A stretch of DNA of 64,000 nucleotides from Caulobacterales bacterium (GCA_020638525.1 JACKIL010000008.1:1-64000), one strand, 5' to 3'; numbered from the stretch's first letter, positions 1 to 9,105 are shown. Notes: a model not told the origin generated them from the letters alone. Numbers and translations: made by a program.

Positions 1-1077
1 GAGACAGGACGTCCGGTCGAACTCGCGCAAGCCGATTATTCCGATGGACCGCGCCTTGTGTTCCCCGCGCCTGCTGGCGGCCATAACTGGCAGCCAATGG
101 CGTTCAATCCCGGAACCGGCCTCGTCTACATCCCGGCAGTCCACGCGAGCGCAGTTTTCTGGATCCCTGAAGAGCCTTTCATCTATCAGAAGGGCGGCGC
201 GAACGCCGGTGCCATGTATGCGTTCCCGGCGAAGAACGCCGGCGCATGGGGGCTTGAGTCCGAAGCCGCGAAAGCGCTTCCGCCTCTTTCCGAACTCGCC
301 AAAGGTCAACCCGATACGACGATCCGCGGTTTCCTTCGCGCTTGGGATCCTGTCGCGAACAAAGTCGCGTGGGAGATCGAGACCTCGGATCGCTGGGTCG
401 GCGAGATGAACGCCACTTGGAATGGCGGCGGCGTCATGACGACAGCGGGCGGTCTCGTATTCCAGGGTCGTTCGACCGGCTATCTCCATGTCTATCGCGC
501 CGACACAGGCGAACAACTCGCGCAAATCAATGTCGGCACGGCGATGATGGCCGCGCCGATGACGTATGAGCTCGATGGAGAGCAGTACGTCGCAGTAATG
601 GCGGGCTTTGGCGGCGCGCTCGGCGGCTCCTTCCCTGAAGGCACGGCGCCTTATCGCTACGGCAACGCCGGCAGGATCGTCGCGTTCAAGCTCGGCGGTG
701 GCGTTGTTCCGCTGCCGACCGAAGTCGAGCACGCTTCCGCGTTTCCGCGCCCGTCCATCGAGCGATTTGGAACGCAGGCGCAGATCGACCACGGAAACGA
801 ACTCCTGAAACGCCACTGCAGCCGGTGCCACAAGAACAATGACGCGTCCGGCGCGATTCCAGATCTTCGCCGGATGAGCGCAGAGACAGATGCAGCGTTT
901 GAAGACATCGTTCTCCGCGGCGCGCGCGCCGAGAAGGGAATGGGATCTTTTGAAGGCGTCCTCACGCCCGAAGAGGTCGAGGCCATTCATGCGGCGATCG
1001 TGGATGCGGCATGGCGCGAGTATAAAAGGAGCCAGCCGGGGCCGCAGAACAAACCGCACGAGCCCGTGAAACAATAG
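1..1077 (+). CDS. PQQ-dependent alcohol dehydrogenase with C-terminal cytochrome c domain (5' truncated)
   Basis: The frame is open from base 1, so this is the 3' part of a longer gene cut by the window edge. The visible ~358 residues carry beta-propeller repeats typical of quinoprotein dehydrogenases, including GGHNWQPMAFNP near the start and GGLVFQGRSTGYLHVYRADTG. A C-terminal c-type haem site, CSRCH, lies near base 820. Periplasmic quinohaemoprotein alcohol dehydrogenases of this layout oxidise alcohols with PQQ and pass electrons through the haem. The next gene, 20 bp downstream, is a GlcG/HbpS protein, a frequent neighbour of PQQ dehydrogenases. Family is sure; substrate is not predictable. 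Confidence 0.92.
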   Translation, partial: ETGRPVELAQADYSDGPRLVFPAPAGGHNWQPMAFNPGTGLVYIPAVHASAVFWIPEEPFIYQKGGANAGAMYAFPAKNAGAWGLESEAAKALPPLSELAKGQPDTTIRGFLRAWDPVANKVAWEIETSDRWVGEMNATWNGGGVMTTAGGLVFQGRSTGYLHVYRADTGEQLAQINVGTAMMAAPMTYELDGEQYVAVMAGFGGALGGSFPEGTAPYRYGNAGRIVAFKLGGGVVPLPTEVEHASAFPRPSIERFGTQAQIDHGNELLKRHCSRCHKNNDASGAIPDLRRMSAETDAAFEDIVLRGARAEKGMGSFEGVLTPEEVEAIHAAIVDAAWREYKRSQPGPQNKPHEPVKQ

Positions 1078-1097
1078 TCAGTAAAAGGATCACATCC

Positions 1098-1589
1098 ATG
1101 CGTAGGGCGGCATTCTTCACGGCATTTTACGTGGGCGCGCTAGTGCTCGCTTGGGTGAGCCCATCGCTCGCTGGCGACAATAAGAAAGACAGCAATGATG
1201 CGATCGCAGAGCGCATGGTTGACGCCTGCTTCGATCGCGCCGCAAGCGCCGGCTTTCCGCCGTTCAGCATCGCTGTCATCGACCCGACCGGCGCGCTCGT
1301 CGTTTTCAAACGGCAGGAAGGCGCTTCTCCAGCGACGGCCGAAGTCGCGATGCTGAAAGCGCGCACGTCTCTCAAGGCGAATGCGCCGACAGCGATCCTC
1401 ACCCAGGTCGCCGGCGCTGACGAGCCTACCCGGGACGCCCTCTTGCTCCTCGGGTTGACGACGCTTCCGGGCGGGGCGCCATTCGCTGACGGGAAATCGG
1501 GCTTTTCTGGCGCGATTGGCGCATCGGGCGGCGACGCCGCACAAGATGTGCAGTGCCTGGACGAGGCGCTGAGAGTGCTCGGAAAGTAA
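1098..1589 (+). CDS. Secreted GlcG/HbpS-family (DUF336) protein
   Basis: A 163-residue protein with a signal peptide (about residues 1-25, ending near SLAG), followed by one GlcG/HbpS domain. The domain shows the usual PFSIAVIDPTGALVVFKR strand pair, an AKART-like helix segment (MLKARTSLKANAPT) and the glycine-rich C-terminal stretch LTTLPGGAPFADGKSGFSGAIGASGG. Family members bind haem or small cofactors; HbpS of Streptomyces is the studied example. Its tandem position after a haem-containing PQQ dehydrogenase suggests a periplasmic accessory role, which is inference. Confidence 0.85.
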   Translation: MRRAAFFTAFYVGALVLAWVSPSLAGDNKKDSNDAIAERMVDACFDRAASAGFPPFSIAVIDPTGALVVFKRQEGASPATAEVAMLKARTSLKANAPTAILTQVAGADEPTRDALLLLGLTTLPGGAPFADGKSGFSGAIGASGGDAAQDVQCLDEALRVLGK

Positions 1590-1631
1590 GGCGCGCAATG
1601 CCGGGTAGCTTCAGGCGTTTTCTTCGGGGAA

Positions 1632-1940
1632 TTAGAGTTCCGGCATTTGCGTCGATTCAACGTCCGCCGTCGGCGCGGCGAGTTCGAGGTCGACTGTCAC
1701 TTTCGAATGGCCTGGCTCAAGCCGGATGCGCTTGGCGAGATAACCCGCTTTGGCGATCGTGACATTGCGAGGCGCGTCGAGTGAGACCGTGCAGGGGGTC
1801 TCGCATTCGCCAAACCCTTCAACGCGCGCAGTCGCACCGGGAGGGTTTGTAACGATCTTCGTGATCCCGGAGCCGCCGACACTGAACGTCTCCATGCATC
1901 CGGTTGTTGCGAGCAAGGCGCATGCTATAAGAAGCCGCAT
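1632..1940 (-). CDS. Small PEGA-domain lipoprotein
   Basis: A 102-residue protein that begins with a lipoprotein signal (MRLLIACALLATTGC, Cys15 as lipidation site). The mature part reads as a single PEGA-type beta domain: TNPPGATARVEGFGECETPCTVSLDAPRNVTIAKAGY, with the typical GATV..G...G.TP motif order. PEGA domains are surface or periplasmic beta modules of unclear function. The ATG is preceded by a GGGGG purine run. It converges with the GlcG/HbpS gene and stands alone, just downstream of metC on the same strand. Confidence 0.75.
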   Translation of the reverse strand: MRLLIACALLATTGCMETFSVGGSGITKIVTNPPGATARVEGFGECETPCTVSLDAPRNVTIAKAGYLAKRIRLEPGHSKVTVDLELAAPTADVESTQMPEL

Positions 1941-1960
1941 TCCATCCCCCTAAAATCCGA

Positions 1961-3121
1961 TCACCCTTTCGCCGCGTTCATCGCTGCGAAGGCGCGATCA
2001 AGATCGCTGATCAAGTCGTCTGCGTCTTCAAGGCCGGCGTGGAAGCGGATCGTCGGCCCTTCTTCCTGCCACGGCTCCGCAGTCCGGCTCATCTCGGGGC
2101 GCGCATGAACGCAAAGGCTCTCAAACCCGCCCCAGGAAAAGCCAATACCGAAAAGCTTCAGCGCGTTAAAATAAGCCTTTAACGCGGGAAGGGGAACTGG
2201 TTTCAGGATCACGCTGAAGAGCCCTGAAGCGCCGGTAAAATCGCGCTTCCAGATCGCATGCCCCGGACAGGTCTTGAGCGCGGGATGAAGCACCGTGTCA
2301 ACTTCAGGGCGTTTCGCCAGCCATTTCGCGAGCTTAAGACCCGTTTCCTGATGTCGGGCCATGCGCACGGCAAGCGTGCGCACGCCGCGCAGAGCGAGAT
2401 AGGCGTCATCCGCGGAGACATTCGATCCGAGTTGCAGCAGAGCGGAGAAGACAGCCTTCGCGGTCGCTTCGTCCGCGCTTGAGATCGTACCGATCAAACA
2501 GTCGGAGTGGCCGGCAAGATATTTGGTGCCCGCCTGAATGCTCACATGCGCGCCGAGCGAAAGAGGCTTCAGAAAATGACCAGCGCCATAGGTGTTGTCG
2601 ACAATGAGTTTGGCGCCGCCCGCGCGCGCCGCTTTGGCGAGCGCCGGCAAGTCCTGAATCTCGAAGGTGAGCGAGCCTGGCGATTCCGCGACGATCGCCT
2701 TGGTGCGCGGCGTCATAAGGGTCGAAATTTCTTCGCCCATCTGCGGATCGTAATAGGTCGTCGTAACACCAAAGCGGTTCAGGAACCGGTCGCAGAATTT
2801 GCGCACCGGATCATACACGCTGTCCGTCACGAGAAGATGATCACCCGCTTCGCAAAAGGCGATGATCGCCATGTTCACCGCAGCGAGGCCTGACGGGGCA
2901 AGGCGTGTTTCAAAACCGCCTTCGAGGATATTCACCGCTTCTTCGAGCGCGCGATGGTTTCGCGTGCCAAGCCGGCCATAGGTGATGCTCTTCGCGCCTT
3001 CGAGAAAATCGTCATAGGTCGGAAAGAGAAAGGTCGATGCGCGTTCGACCGGATGATTGACGGGATGAGCGGGGCGGCTGTGCGGCCGGCCGGCGGCGAT
3101 GAGCTGCGTTTCTTCTTTCAT
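1961..3121 (-). CDS. metC: Cystathionine beta-lyase
   Basis: A 386-residue Cys/Met-metabolism PLP enzyme. The Schiff-base lysine sits in SIQAGTKYLAGHSD (Lys200), and the cofactor aspartate region is KLIVDNTYGAG near residue 175. The TYGRLGTRNHRALEEA segment (residues 47-62) and the overall length match bacterial MetC rather than MetB or MetZ, which differ in the N-terminal substrate loop. It cleaves cystathionine to homocysteine, pyruvate and ammonia. It is the last gene of a tight minus-strand run cysK-sseA-GNAT-metC, 4 bp after the acetyltransferase gene, so co-transcription is likely. Confidence 0.9.
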   Translation of the reverse strand: MKEETQLIAAGRPHSRPAHPVNHPVERASTFLFPTYDDFLEGAKSITYGRLGTRNHRALEEAVNILEGGFETRLAPSGLAAVNMAIIAFCEAGDHLLVTDSVYDPVRKFCDRFLNRFGVTTTYYDPQMGEEISTLMTPRTKAIVAESPGSLTFEIQDLPALAKAARAGGAKLIVDNTYGAGHFLKPLSLGAHVSIQAGTKYLAGHSDCLIGTISSADEATAKAVFSALLQLGSNVSADDAYLALRGVRTLAVRMARHQETGLKLAKWLAKRPEVDTVLHPALKTCPGHAIWKRDFTGASGLFSVILKPVPLPALKAYFNALKLFGIGFSWGGFESLCVHARPEMSRTAEPWQEEGPTIRFHAGLEDADDLISDLDRAFAAMNAAKG

Positions 3122-3125
3122 CGGA

Positions 3126-3647
3126 TCAATCGTCGATCAGCTCGACTTGCCCTTTCTTCTGGTCGAAGACGGTGAAGCCCATCTTCTGGTAAAGCGGCAG
3201 CGCCGCGGGGTGATCGAGCGTGCATGTCTCAAGGCGCACGCGCTTCGGATTAAGCGCCCAGGCAAGCTCAATCGCATTCGACAGGAAGAAGCGCCCAAGG
3301 CCCTTGCCGTGAAAATCCTGCGCTAGTCCGAAGAACTTGATCTCAGCCGTTTCAGCGTTGCGGGCGTCGATCTCCGCAAGCCCGGCCGGGGCGCCGGCGA
3401 CGTAGAGCACGTAAACGTGGACGTTCGGATCCTTGATGATCGCAGCGAGGCGCTCATCGCTTAGGCGGCGCCGGCTCATCCAGTGATAGGGATCGCCGAT
3501 CAGGCGATAGAGATAGCGATAGAAGTGCACCGGCGGATCCTCGACCCGGAGGATCGCGATCTTCAGGGGTGGGCGGCCGACAGGCTTCATGACCGGTCGC
3601 TGCGTCTGCTCCAGATAGGTAATCGATACGTCGATCTTGCGACCCAC
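3126..3647 (-). CDS. GNAT-family N-acetyltransferase
   Basis: A 173-residue protein with the acetyl-CoA-binding motif A in DFHGKGLGRFFLSNAIELAW (a Q/RxxGxG-type loop) and a C-terminal LYQKMGFTVFDQ segment typical of GNATs. The chosen GTG start abuts the sseA stop and has a GGGAG purine run about 10 bases upstream. A later ATG at 3590 lacks a visible ribosome site. It lies inside the sulfur amino-acid operon, so a small sulfur metabolite or amino acid is a plausible acyl acceptor, but the substrate is unknown. Confidence 0.82.
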   Translation of the reverse strand: MGRKIDVSITYLEQTQRPVMKPVGRPPLKIAILRVEDPPVHFYRYLYRLIGDPYHWMSRRRLSDERLAAIIKDPNVHVYVLYVAGAPAGLAEIDARNAETAEIKFFGLAQDFHGKGLGRFFLSNAIELAWALNPKRVRLETCTLDHPAALPLYQKMGFTVFDQKKGQVELIDD

Positions 3648-4520
3648 TCAGGCTTCTCCCGCCTCCACGGGGAAATCCTCCGGGTTGTTCCCTTTGAGGC
3701 CCCACTCCGCCCATGAACCGTCATAAAGTGCGTGGGGGCCGTGGCCAAGGGCTTCAAGCGCCAGGGAGATGATCGCGGCGGTGACGCCGGAACCGCAGGT
3801 GGTGATGACTGGATGCTCGACCGACACGCCCGCGGCGTCGAAGATCGCCCGAAGCTCTTCGCGCGGCTTGAGCCGCCCGTCGGGACCGACAAGGCTTCCC
3901 GAAGGAACGCTCTTCGCGCAGGGCATGCGCCCGCTGCGCAAGCCTGCTCGCGGCTCCGCCTCGGCGCCGGAAAACCGCCCAGATGGACGCGCGTCGAGAA
4001 CGGTCTCCGAGCCAGAGGCGATCGCAGCCTTGACGCGCCTGCTGTCAGCGACACGATGCGCTGCAAACGTGGCGCTGAAACACTTGGCGTGCGGAGAGGG
4101 AGGAGCGTCGGAAACAAGACGGCCTTCGGCGAGCCATTTCGGCAGGCCTCCATCAAGAACCGCTACATTCTCAGCGCCCATCGCGCGGAGCGTCCACCAC
4201 ACGCGAGCCGCAGAGAAGAGACCCTGATCGTCATAGACGACAATGCGATCCTTTTCGCAGATCCCGAGCGCGCCGACGGCTTCCTCGAACGCTTCCGGCG
4301 ACGGAAGCATGTGAGGGAGGGGCGTTGCGCGATCAGCGATCTCATCGATCGGAAAAAACACAGCGCCCGGAATGTGGCGCTTCTGATACTCGTCGCGCGC
4401 ATCGCCTTTTCCCGGCATCCGCCATGAGGCGTCGATTACGACCAGATCATCGGCGCCGAGATGCGCCGCGAGCCAGTCAGTCGAAACGAGCGGCGTCGGA
4501 AGGTCGTTTGCGTCGGCCAT
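3648..4520 (-). CDS. sseA: 3-mercaptopyruvate / thiosulfate sulfurtransferase
   Basis: A 290-residue tandem-rhodanese protein. The first domain (about 10-135) is non-catalytic. The second carries the active-site loop TCGSGVTA with persulfide-forming Cys242. The loop sequence CGSGVTA is the mercaptopyruvate sulfurtransferase type (SseA). It transfers sulfur from 3-mercaptopyruvate to thiol acceptors or cyanide. The ATG overlaps the cysK stop by one base (ATGA arrangement), a strong sign of translational coupling. An upstream extension of the frame exists but runs into cysK and has no family similarity. Confidence 0.9.
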   Translation of the reverse strand: MADANDLPTPLVSTDWLAAHLGADDLVVIDASWRMPGKGDARDEYQKRHIPGAVFFPIDEIADRATPLPHMLPSPEAFEEAVGALGICEKDRIVVYDDQGLFSAARVWWTLRAMGAENVAVLDGGLPKWLAEGRLVSDAPPSPHAKCFSATFAAHRVADSRRVKAAIASGSETVLDARPSGRFSGAEAEPRAGLRSGRMPCAKSVPSGSLVGPDGRLKPREELRAIFDAAGVSVEHPVITTCGSGVTAAIISLALEALGHGPHALYDGSWAEWGLKGNNPEDFPVEAGEA

Positions 4521-5524
4521 CACTTCATCCAGGGTGGAACAGGAAGGTCTTTCGAGCGCAGAAATTCGGGATTGTAAAGCTTCGACGCGTAGCGATTGCC
4601 GTAGTCGCAAAGCACGGTGACGACGGTGTGACCCGGCCCGAGCTCCTTTGCGAGCCGGATCGCGCCCGCAATGTTGATGCCGGACGAGCCGCCAAGGCAA
4701 AGCCCTTCCTCCTGAATGAGGCGATAGAGGATCGGCAGCGCCTCGCGGTCATCGATGCGATAGGCGTCGTCGAATTTCATGCCTTCGAGGTTGGCGGTAA
4801 TGCGCCCCTGACCGATTCCTTCGACGATCGAACTGCCTTCGGTCTCAAGCTCGCCTGTCTTCACCCAGCTGAAAAGCTTCGCGCCCATCGGGTCGGTCAG
4901 CACGCAGCGGACCTTCGAGCTGCGTTCTTTAAGCGCCATGGTCACGCCGGCGAGCGTTCCGCCAGAGCCGACCGCGCACGTGAAGGCGTCGATCTTTCCA
5001 TCGGTCTGGTTCCAGATTTCAGGACCTGTCGTTTTGTAGTGAACATTGCGATTGGCGGTGTTGTCGAACTGGTTCGCCCAGATCGCGCCCTTCGGTTCGC
5101 TCTTTGCGAGATCTTCCGCAAGACGCCGCGAAAAGTGCACATAATTGTTCTGATCCGCGTAAGGAACAGCGTCGACTTCGACCAGCTCGGCGCCAAGCAG
5201 GCGAAGCGCATCCTTCTTTTCCTGGCTCTGCGTGCGCGGAAGAACAATGACGACTTTGTAACCAAGGACGGCGCCGACAAGAGCAAGGCCAATGCCAGTG
5301 TTTCCCGCCGTTCCTTCGACAATCGTGCCGCCGGGCTTCAGAACGCCGCGCTCTTCCGCATCGCGAATAATGCCGATTGCAGCGCGATCTTTCACTGACT
5401 GTCCGGGATTCAAAAACTCGGCTTTGCCGAGGATCGTGCAGCCTGTTTCTTCGGACGCGCGCTTAAGCTTAATAAGCGGTGTGTTACCGATTGCGTTAAG
5501 CGCGCTCTCATAGAATTGCATCAC
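4520..5524 (-). CDS. cysK: Cysteine synthase A (O-acetylserine sulfhydrylase)
   Basis: A 334-residue fold-type II PLP enzyme. Visible motifs: NPGQSVKDRAA with PLP lysine Lys45, the phosphate loop EGTAGNTGIGLALVG, the SGGTLAGV loop, and GGSSGINIAGA near the C-terminus. It makes cysteine from O-acetylserine and sulfide. It is first in the cysK-sseA-GNAT-metC operon; no sulfur riboswitch is evident in the 129 bases upstream. Start is one of two consecutive ATGs. A cystathionine beta-synthase-like role is less likely because no CBS domains follow. Confidence 0.9.
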   Translation of the reverse strand: MMQFYESALNAIGNTPLIKLKRASEETGCTILGKAEFLNPGQSVKDRAAIGIIRDAEERGVLKPGGTIVEGTAGNTGIGLALVGAVLGYKVVIVLPRTQSQEKKDALRLLGAELVEVDAVPYADQNNYVHFSRRLAEDLAKSEPKGAIWANQFDNTANRNVHYKTTGPEIWNQTDGKIDAFTCAVGSGGTLAGVTMALKERSSKVRCVLTDPMGAKLFSWVKTGELETEGSSIVEGIGQGRITANLEGMKFDDAYRIDDREALPILYRLIQEEGLCLGGSSGINIAGAIRLAKELGPGHTVVTVLCDYGNRYASKLYNPEFLRSKDLPVPPWMK

Positions 5525-5653
5525 CGTCTCCGACAGGCTTGGGGTTCATGCTCTGGAATTCAGGGCGGGGACCCTAGACCGTTTGGGCGCCCGCGACCAT
5601 GACGGATGCCTATCGAATATGTAAGTGAAACTGCAAGAACCGCGGGTTCGACC

Positions 5654-6310
5654 ATGCTGAAAGCGATCATAGCGGCGACAGGGCTGGCCGTCGGCCTCGC
5701 AGGCGCGGCCAATGCGGCGGAACGCGACGCCGCCTTCAGGATCATGTGGAAGGGCCATCCGGTCGGGTACCACCTCGTCAATATCGAGGAAACGGATGAC
5801 GGCGTCAGGGTCGAAACCCGCGTCGAAATGCGCATCAAATTCGGCCCAATTCCCGTTTATCGGTACTCTCATCAGGCGGTCGAATACTGGCGAAACGGCG
5901 AGCTTCAGTTTCTCGCCTCCGTGACGACGGATGACGGCGTCGAGAAATCTGTCGGCGCCTGGCGCGAGAACGGCGCCCTGATGGTCGAAGGAACGGCCTA
6001 CAGCGGTCCGGCTCCAGACGGCGCCATTCCGGCCAGTTGTTGGAGCCGCTCTGTGCTCGGCGCGCATAAAGTGTTCAGCATGCAGGATGGAGAAATCATC
6101 GACGTCGACGTCGAGAACCTCGGCGAAAGCGTCTCGCCCGCGGGCATAAGCGCTGACCACTTCAAGATGACTGGAACTCTTTCGGTTGACGTCTGGTTCA
6201 AGGGAGACGAATGGGTCGGCTCTCAGTTCATCGCTGAGGGAGAGGAATTCACGCTCCGCCCGCTGAACAGCGATGACGAGGAGCAGAAGCTTCTTGCAAT
6301 GCTGGACTGA
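5654..6310 (+). CDS. Secreted protein of the DUF6134 type
   Basis: A 218-residue protein with a clear Sec signal peptide (LKAIIAATGLAVGLAGAANAA). The mature part is beta-rich: FRIMWKGHPVGYHLVNIEETDDG, then PIPVYRYSHQAVEYWRNGELQ, the pattern seen in DUF6134 proteins of alphaproteobacteria, often next to cyclopropane fatty acid genes. The internal ATG at 5654 is chosen because it starts the signal peptide. It ends exactly where the convergent cfa gene ends. Function is unknown; the family name is from memory of the pattern and was not searched. Confidence 0.7.
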   Translation: MLKAIIAATGLAVGLAGAANAAERDAAFRIMWKGHPVGYHLVNIEETDDGVRVETRVEMRIKFGPIPVYRYSHQAVEYWRNGELQFLASVTTDDGVEKSVGAWRENGALMVEGTAYSGPAPDGAIPASCWSRSVLGAHKVFSMQDGEIIDVDVENLGESVSPAGISADHFKMTGTLSVDVWFKGDEWVGSQFIAEGEEFTLRPLNSDDEEQKLLAMLD

Positions 6311-7564
6311 TCAGACACGCATCGCCGCGATCTGATGAACGTCCGTCGTCGCGGCGCGAAATCCAGCTTCGCAATAGCCGAGATAGAAGCGCCACAGCTT
6401 CTTGAAGCGCTCGTCGAATCCGAGCGGGCGAATATCGTCCCACGCTGCAATGAAGCGATCATGCCAGTCGCTTAGCGTATGCGCATAATCCTGCCCAAAG
6501 GAGTGTGCCTGCTTCCAGACGAGCCCTGCGCGCTCTACCTGCTGTTGCAGGATTGACGGGCTTGGGAGCATGCCGCCGGGAAAAACATAGCGCTGAATGA
6601 AATCGACCGACCGCTGATAGCGATCGAAAAGCCTGTCAGCGATCGTGATGACCTGCAGACCGGCGATCCCGCCCGGCCGCAACACATCATGGATTTTGTG
6701 GAAATAGGCCGGCCAATATTCCTTCCCCACTGCTTCAAACATCTCGATCGACGCGACCTTGTCGAAAGAGCCTTCGATGTCGCGGTAGTCCTGCAAGCGC
6801 AGTTCGACCTTTTCGTTGAGCCCCTCCTTAAAAATGCGCGATTGCGCATATTCGAGCTGAGAAGGCGATATCGTTACCCCGGTGACCTTGGCCCCAATGT
6901 TCTTGGCCGCGTATTCAGCAAAGCCGCCCCAGCCGGAGCCGATCTCGAGAATGCTGTCTCCGGCTTTCGCATCAATACGCTCGGCGAGGGCCTTGTATTT
7001 CATCGTTTGCGCTGCGCTGAGGTCGGCGGATGGATCTGAGTAGATCGCCGATGAATAGGTCATCGTCTTGTCGAGCCAGCGCTCATAGAAAGCGTTGCCG
7101 AGATCGTAATGGGCGGTGATGTTCCGCCGAGAACCGGATTTCGTGTTCTTGTTAAGGGCGTGTCGAAGCTGATCGATCCATCCGATCAGCGGGGAGGCGA
7201 AAAACGCCTCGCGAATGAGGTCGACGTTCCGCGCAAAGACATAGAGACAATCCGCAATATCAGGCGTGTCCCACAGGTTTTCAGCGAACGCTTCGAAGAA
7301 GCCGACATCCCCGCCCAGAATGATTTTCCTCGCAAACGCATAGTCTTTCACGAGAATGATGCTTTCGGAGGCGAGCTCTTCTTCGCCGACGAATTTCAGG
7401 GCTCGCCCATCCGGAAGGACGAAGGTCACGCTTCCATATTTGATGCGCGAAATAAGGTTGCAGACGAGCCGAAAGAAAATCGGCGCGCCGGCAAGCAGGC
7501 GTTCGCGGTTATCGGACGTTGCGATGACCGCGTTTGAGTGAGTACGCTCTACGACTGTCATCAT
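6311..7564 (-). CDS. cfa: Cyclopropane-fatty-acyl-phospholipid synthase
   Basis: A 417-residue protein. The N-terminal lipid-binding part (to about 130) is followed by a SAM methyltransferase core: motif I ILEIGSGWGGFAEYAA, then VTGVTISPSQLEYAQ, the catalytic-site segment SIEMFEAVGKEYWPAYF, and GGIAGLQVITI. HYDLGNAFYERWLDKTMTYSSAIY is the hallmark of the CFA synthase family. It converts membrane cis-unsaturated acyl chains to cyclopropane chains using SAM. It is immediately downstream of photolyase on the same strand (36 bp). Confidence 0.92.
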   Translation of the reverse strand: MMTVVERTHSNAVIATSDNRERLLAGAPIFFRLVCNLISRIKYGSVTFVLPDGRALKFVGEEELASESIILVKDYAFARKIILGGDVGFFEAFAENLWDTPDIADCLYVFARNVDLIREAFFASPLIGWIDQLRHALNKNTKSGSRRNITAHYDLGNAFYERWLDKTMTYSSAIYSDPSADLSAAQTMKYKALAERIDAKAGDSILEIGSGWGGFAEYAAKNIGAKVTGVTISPSQLEYAQSRIFKEGLNEKVELRLQDYRDIEGSFDKVASIEMFEAVGKEYWPAYFHKIHDVLRPGGIAGLQVITIADRLFDRYQRSVDFIQRYVFPGGMLPSPSILQQQVERAGLVWKQAHSFGQDYAHTLSDWHDRFIAAWDDIRPLGFDERFKKLWRFYLGYCEAGFRAATTDVHQIAAMRV

Positions 7565-7600
7565 GACTGAAATATAGTCTCTTATGTCAGGCTTTTCCAG

Positions 7601-9028
7601 TCAGCTTTTCTTGATCGCTGCAAAGGCCTCCAGCGCAAGTTTTCTCGCACATGCGTGATCGACGATCGGCTCTGGGTAGTTCTTTCCAAGTTGAACATTC
7701 GATTTCGCGAGAAGTTCCTTCGGCGCTGTCCATGGCCGATGGATGTACTCGTTCGGCAATGCAGCAAGCTCGGGAACGAAACGGCGCACATAGTCGCCGC
7801 AAGGATCGAACTTCTCGCCCTGAGAAACGGGATTAAAGATGCGGAAGTAGGGCGCAGCGTCCGCACCGCAACCGGCGACCCATTGCCAATTGGCGGCGTT
7901 GCTCGCAGCGTCCGCATCGACAAGCGTATCCCAGAACCATTCTTCGCCGCGGCGCCAGTGTATGAGCAGATCCTTCACAAGAAAGCTGGCGACAATCATG
8001 CGTACACGATTGTGCATCCATCCGGTTCGCCAGAGCTGGCGCATGCCTGCATCGACGATTGGATAGCCAGTCTCGCCTCGCGTCCATGCAGTGAAGGCGG
8101 CGTCATCGTCGGCCCACGGAAAGTCCGCGAAGTCGCGCCGCAAAGGTTCCGTCTTGAGATCGGGATAGTGATAGAGCAGATGCCAGGAGAATTCGCGCCA
8201 GCCAAGTTCCGAGAGAAATTTCTCGATCTGCTCGCCCGGCGCGGCGGCGGCATGTGCTGCACGCCAGATCGCCGTGGGAGATATCTCGCCAAAGGCAAGG
8301 TGCGGGGAAAGTAGAGACGTTCCTTCGAAGTCGGGCCGGTCTCGCATCTCCGCATAGTCATCGGCGGCTGACTGAAGAAATTTCTGAAGCGCGGCGTCGG
8401 CGCCTTTTTCTCCAGGGCGCCACTTTCCTCTTAACTCGGCCGCCCAATCGGGCTTGGTCGGAACAAGCCTCCAGTCAGACAGCTCATCGGACGGGATCGC
8501 GGCGTCGCAGGAAGTTAGCTTCGCCGGCGGCGCTATCGGCTTCGCCTCGGCCGGCCCCGCTGCACGAAGCGAATTCCAGAATGGTTTGAAAACCCGGTAG
8601 GGTCCGCCGCTCTTCGTCTGCACTTCCCAGGGGTCGCGCAGGAGCGAGGCGTTGAAGGAGCGCGCAGCGACGCCTGCTTCCGTCAGCGCGGTCTTCAGCG
8701 CCTTGTCAGCGGCCATCCCGGCGCTGGTGTAACGCCGGTTCCAGAACACCGCGTCGGCGCCGGTTTCCGCGACTAGGGAGCGAATAACAGCGCCGGAATC
8801 GCCACGTCGGAGAACGAGCAGCGCGCCTCTGTCAGCAAGGGCCCCTGCAAGCTCAGAAAGCGAGAAATGCAGCCACCAAAGCGCGGCCCCGCCCAGTTTT
8901 TGACGTTCGCAATCGTCCAGTATAAACAAGGGGATAACCGCCCCCCTCTCAGCCCCCGCCCGCAAAGCAGGGTTATCGGCGAGGCGCAGGTCTCTTCGGA
9001 ACAGGACAATTGAGGGTTTTGAAGCCAT
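7601..9028 (-). CDS. phrB: Deoxyribodipyrimidine photolyase (class I CPD)
   Basis: A 475-residue flavoprotein. The N-terminal alpha/beta antenna domain begins KPSIVLFRRDLRLADNPALRAG. The C-terminal FAD domain holds EFSWHLLYHYPDL, FPWADDDAAFTAWTRGETGYPIVDAGMRQL and WMHNRVRMIVASFLVKDLL, then NWQWVAGCGADAAPYFRIFNP. This matches light-driven repair photolyases rather than cryptochrome-DASH. Its start is separated by 77 bp from a divergent gene, so the promoter lies there. Likely co-transcribed with cfa. Confidence 0.93.
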   Translation of the reverse strand: MASKPSIVLFRRDLRLADNPALRAGAERGAVIPLFILDDCERQKLGGAALWWLHFSLSELAGALADRGALLVLRRGDSGAVIRSLVAETGADAVFWNRRYTSAGMAADKALKTALTEAGVAARSFNASLLRDPWEVQTKSGGPYRVFKPFWNSLRAAGPAEAKPIAPPAKLTSCDAAIPSDELSDWRLVPTKPDWAAELRGKWRPGEKGADAALQKFLQSAADDYAEMRDRPDFEGTSLLSPHLAFGEISPTAIWRAAHAAAAPGEQIEKFLSELGWREFSWHLLYHYPDLKTEPLRRDFADFPWADDDAAFTAWTRGETGYPIVDAGMRQLWRTGWMHNRVRMIVASFLVKDLLIHWRRGEEWFWDTLVDADAASNAANWQWVAGCGADAAPYFRIFNPVSQGEKFDPCGDYVRRFVPELAALPNEYIHRPWTAPKELLAKSNVQLGKNYPEPIVDHACARKLALEAFAAIKKS

Positions 9029-9105
9029 GGCGTTGCCAATTCGAATGCGTTAATCAAGATTACGGGCGGGCAGTATCGCCGGATTGCGTTTGGGGTGAGA
9101 AGACT

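Noticed and set aside
5525..5653. SAM-type riboswitch upstream of cysK
   Set aside because: No conserved SAM aptamer elements are apparent in the 129-base gap, and most of it is needed for the divergent gene.
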